Positions 61,998 through 64,000 of a stretch of DNA of 64,000 bases are shown piece by piece (position 1 is the stretch's first letter; each line of letters opens with the position of its first letter). The position numbers were made by a program, and so were the translations under genes. This DNA is from Branchinecta lynchi (taxonomy: Eukaryota > Arthropoda > Branchiopoda > Anostraca > Branchinectidae), in NCBI GenBank assembly GCA_023053575.1, contig JAKZAP010000007.1, positions 24,329,464 to 24,393,463 of the forward strand, given 5' to 3'. The notes under the pieces are model-generated. The model had not been told where the DNA came from and did not search any database. It worked only from the letters and a program-made list of their open reading frames with translations.

Positions 61998-63364
61998 CAG
62001 GGGCGTCCCGAGCCTTTCTTTATTGGGGAGGGGGGGGGGGGGGTGGGGGGGGGGGGGGGGGGACCTGGTAAAAATTGACCGAATCGGTACCTGATATTGA
62101 CCAATTTTTTTTTTTTTTCTAAAACACAGCGAGTTGCCTTCAAGAAGCTATAATGTAAAAAGTTGTATAGTATGTACAAAATCAAGTCTAAAGAGAAAAT
62201 ACGCCATCAGGGAGACGCCGTCACTAGCCTTTTATCTTTGGGGGACGTCCAGTTTTGCCAACAGGCCTTGAAAATGTGCCGACCCAAAACGCAGTTGCCA
62301 CAAAGCAACAACGTCGTGAACGTCTGTACCCAGGAAAAATGAAAGCACCGCAGTGGAAATTTTTTTAATACGCCTTTTTTCTGGCAAATTCTAGCTTTTA
62401 ACATGGTTCAAGCACCTAAAAATTCCACGCCTCAAATGCCAACTAAACGATGTACCCTTCTTCTAAATAGTGAAGACTGCTAAACGTGCCACAGGCAAAG
62501 TTTTGTGGAAACACTCATGATCAAAGTGCTTTTTTGCAATCCCAAGGCTACTTCATAAACCACAGAGCTGCCTGGCGAAAAAAGGGTCCATCCGGGGTTA
62601 AATAGATGTAAAGTACATCTATTCTGAATTTGCAGCAAACAAAAATAGGCTAGTTTTCATGTCAGGAGACGTGCTTATTCCTGAAGTTCTGCAATCATTA
62701 GAAGTATAAGTTAAGTAATGAATGGAAACCAGTTGAGGCCACCGTTAAATGGTAAAGAACAACAGCTATAAATGCCACTTCAATTACCAAGCACAGTAAC
62801 TGGGGTGAACCAAACAATATGAATTCGTACTACCGAAAAATTAACTAAAAAAAATAAGGAGTCCATCGAGAGCAATATAACGACCGAGTTTGGGAATGGG
62901 ATAAACTCTTGGGAGAAGCACCTAAAACAACCGAATAAGGTAAGTCTGGTAACACATGAGGACGAAAAAAAAATCAGGTGAATTACCGAATTGGTAACGA
63001 ATTAGAACCAAATGAATCTGATTAATCACCGAATTATGAAACGGATTGACAGAATGCGATAGAACAGATACAGACTTGAGAAAAGTCCCGTGAACAGCCA
63101 AATTCGCTAACGAATGACACTAAATAAATACGTACCACCGAATTTACATATGGACGTACCGAATGCGGTGAAATCGACTCGGGACTGAACAAAAGTGGAA
63201 TTATTTACCAAATTCGATAAAGACTGGGAACCAATAAACACGTTAAATCACCTAATTTGGCAATGTGAGTACAAAAGAGTTTATAAAACAGACCGATTCG
63301 GCGAAAATTTGACAGAATACCCAAAACGTAGGGGGGGTACTGCACAACCCCCCTGATGCCCCTG
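61998..63364 (+). mobile_element. hAT-like element, family A, intact with perfect TSD
   Basis: Ends CAGGGGCGTC and GATGCCCCTG; perfect 8-base duplication TTCCCAAC at 61990-61997 and 63365-63372. Inside: a G run (62029-62062), GCACCGCAGTGGAAATTTTT (compare AGCGCCGCAGG elsewhere), and one unit of the CCGAATT repeat (62980-63300) that is amplified fourfold at 5945-6905. 1367 bases without a transposase. It sits inside a repeat E copy whose other half resumes at 63373. Confidence 0.9.
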
Positions 63365-63372
63365 TTCCCAAC

Positions 63373-64000
63373 AACTATATTTTGCGGTTGTTACCCTTCA
63401 TGCCACCCCCCAGCAAATTTAGTGACATTCACCATCGCAACCCTTGAGATCTGAAAATAAAAACTAAGTGATATTTACAAATCAGTATCTGGTTTTCACT
63501 TTCAAAATTTGTAGATAGCAAAAAGCTGCCAAGATTTAGGGGAATGGGTAAAAATAGCCCAATGCACACACCTGAAAAGTTCAAAGCGCAGCCGCCTGAA
63601 AAAAAATGCCCAAATGGCGCAAATGTCCACCATCTGGCAACACTGATGCCACCACATTTGAGCATGGGTATCAAAAAAGGGCTTAATGTACTAGACTGCC
63701 CCAAGTTGGTCAGAGACACCTCTCTGCATACGTTCTGGTCTGTAGATGTTTTCTTTGTGTCTCTACTTGGGGTAACTGAAGTAAGTCCAGACCCATAAAA
63801 GGAGAAAGCCTTTGCATTGTTCTTTAATACCAAGTCAGTCAGTAAATAATAAGGGCTTATTAATTTAATACCCAACGTATGGGCACCATGCACATAAGTC
63901 CGGGCATGCCCAGACTTTGGGGCACCATGCCCAAAAATTTAGGATTTGTGTATGACTGGTGGATTACCGGCTACTGCTCTGCAGTGCATTAAATTTGACG
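63373..64000 (-). mobile_element. Repeat E / CAGTCTAGTACA element, inverted copy
   Basis: Reverse complement of the 56640-57480 type: GCATGGGTATCAAAAAAGGG and CTTAATGTACTAGACTG at 63664-63700, then AGTTACCCCAAGTAGAGACA and GGGCATGGTGCCCCAAAGTC on the minus strand. Frames on both strands mirror those of copy 1. It runs off the window. Confidence 0.65.

Overview
This window is from a metazoan nuclear genome, most likely a marine or other invertebrate; nothing here lets me name the species. The reasons are GT-AG spliced exons, abundant LINE, Penelope-like and hAT-like transposon debris, tRNA-derived SINE heads, and no bacterial-style operons. There is one 100-base assembly gap (60456-60555). Most of the open frames lie in repeats and are not genes.

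The one host gene I can reconstruct from end to end is on the minus strand: six exons between 50376 and 35106 encode a 301-residue homologue of RPP30, the p30 protein subunit of RNase P / RNase MRP. All exon phases agree, every junction is GT-AG, a stop codon lies in frame before the start codon, and an AATAAA follows 9 bases after the stop. Its five introns (1.6 to 5.8 kb) are filled with mobile elements. Three further stretches (386-642 minus, 58406-58519 minus, 59705-59829 plus) look like isolated coding exons of other, unrecognised genes.

The rest is a dense record of transposition. (1) LINEs: a 684-codon reverse transcriptase frame at 30130-32184 (minus), a decayed relative at 52545-53520, C-terminal scraps at 4155, 10813, 14278 and 33010, and many bare 3' tails ending in short tandem repeats such as TTGA. 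(2) A Penelope-like element: the GIY-YIG C-terminus at 49244-49455 (minus), followed by a 3' segment that carries a hammerhead-ribozyme-like core. Related copies of that segment, including tandem and inverted ones, occur at about ten other places. (3) Non-autonomous DNA elements with hAT-type 8-base target duplications in several families, many holding long G or C runs: 8081, 14059, 18521, 20232, 25392, 49743, 51094, 54079, 61998, plus fragments. (4) Elements with 3-base AT target duplications (19733, 40003, 41407), a TA-flanked palindromic dimer (44437), and foldback elements at 2127, 2990, 7748, 10262, 33490 and 59004. (5) Long composite repeats ending in GACAGACGGACAG-type tracts and a GGCACTTG hairpin at 22477, 27630, 37262 and 45310.

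By region: 1-13 kb, foldback and tandem repeats, LINE ends and one orphan exon; 13-30 kb, hAT-like elements and composite repeats; 30-35 kb, the main LINE and nested elements; 35-50.4 kb, the RPP30 gene with repeat-filled introns; 50.4-64 kb, hAT-like elements, a broken LINE, ribozyme-bearing repeats, two orphan exons and the gap.
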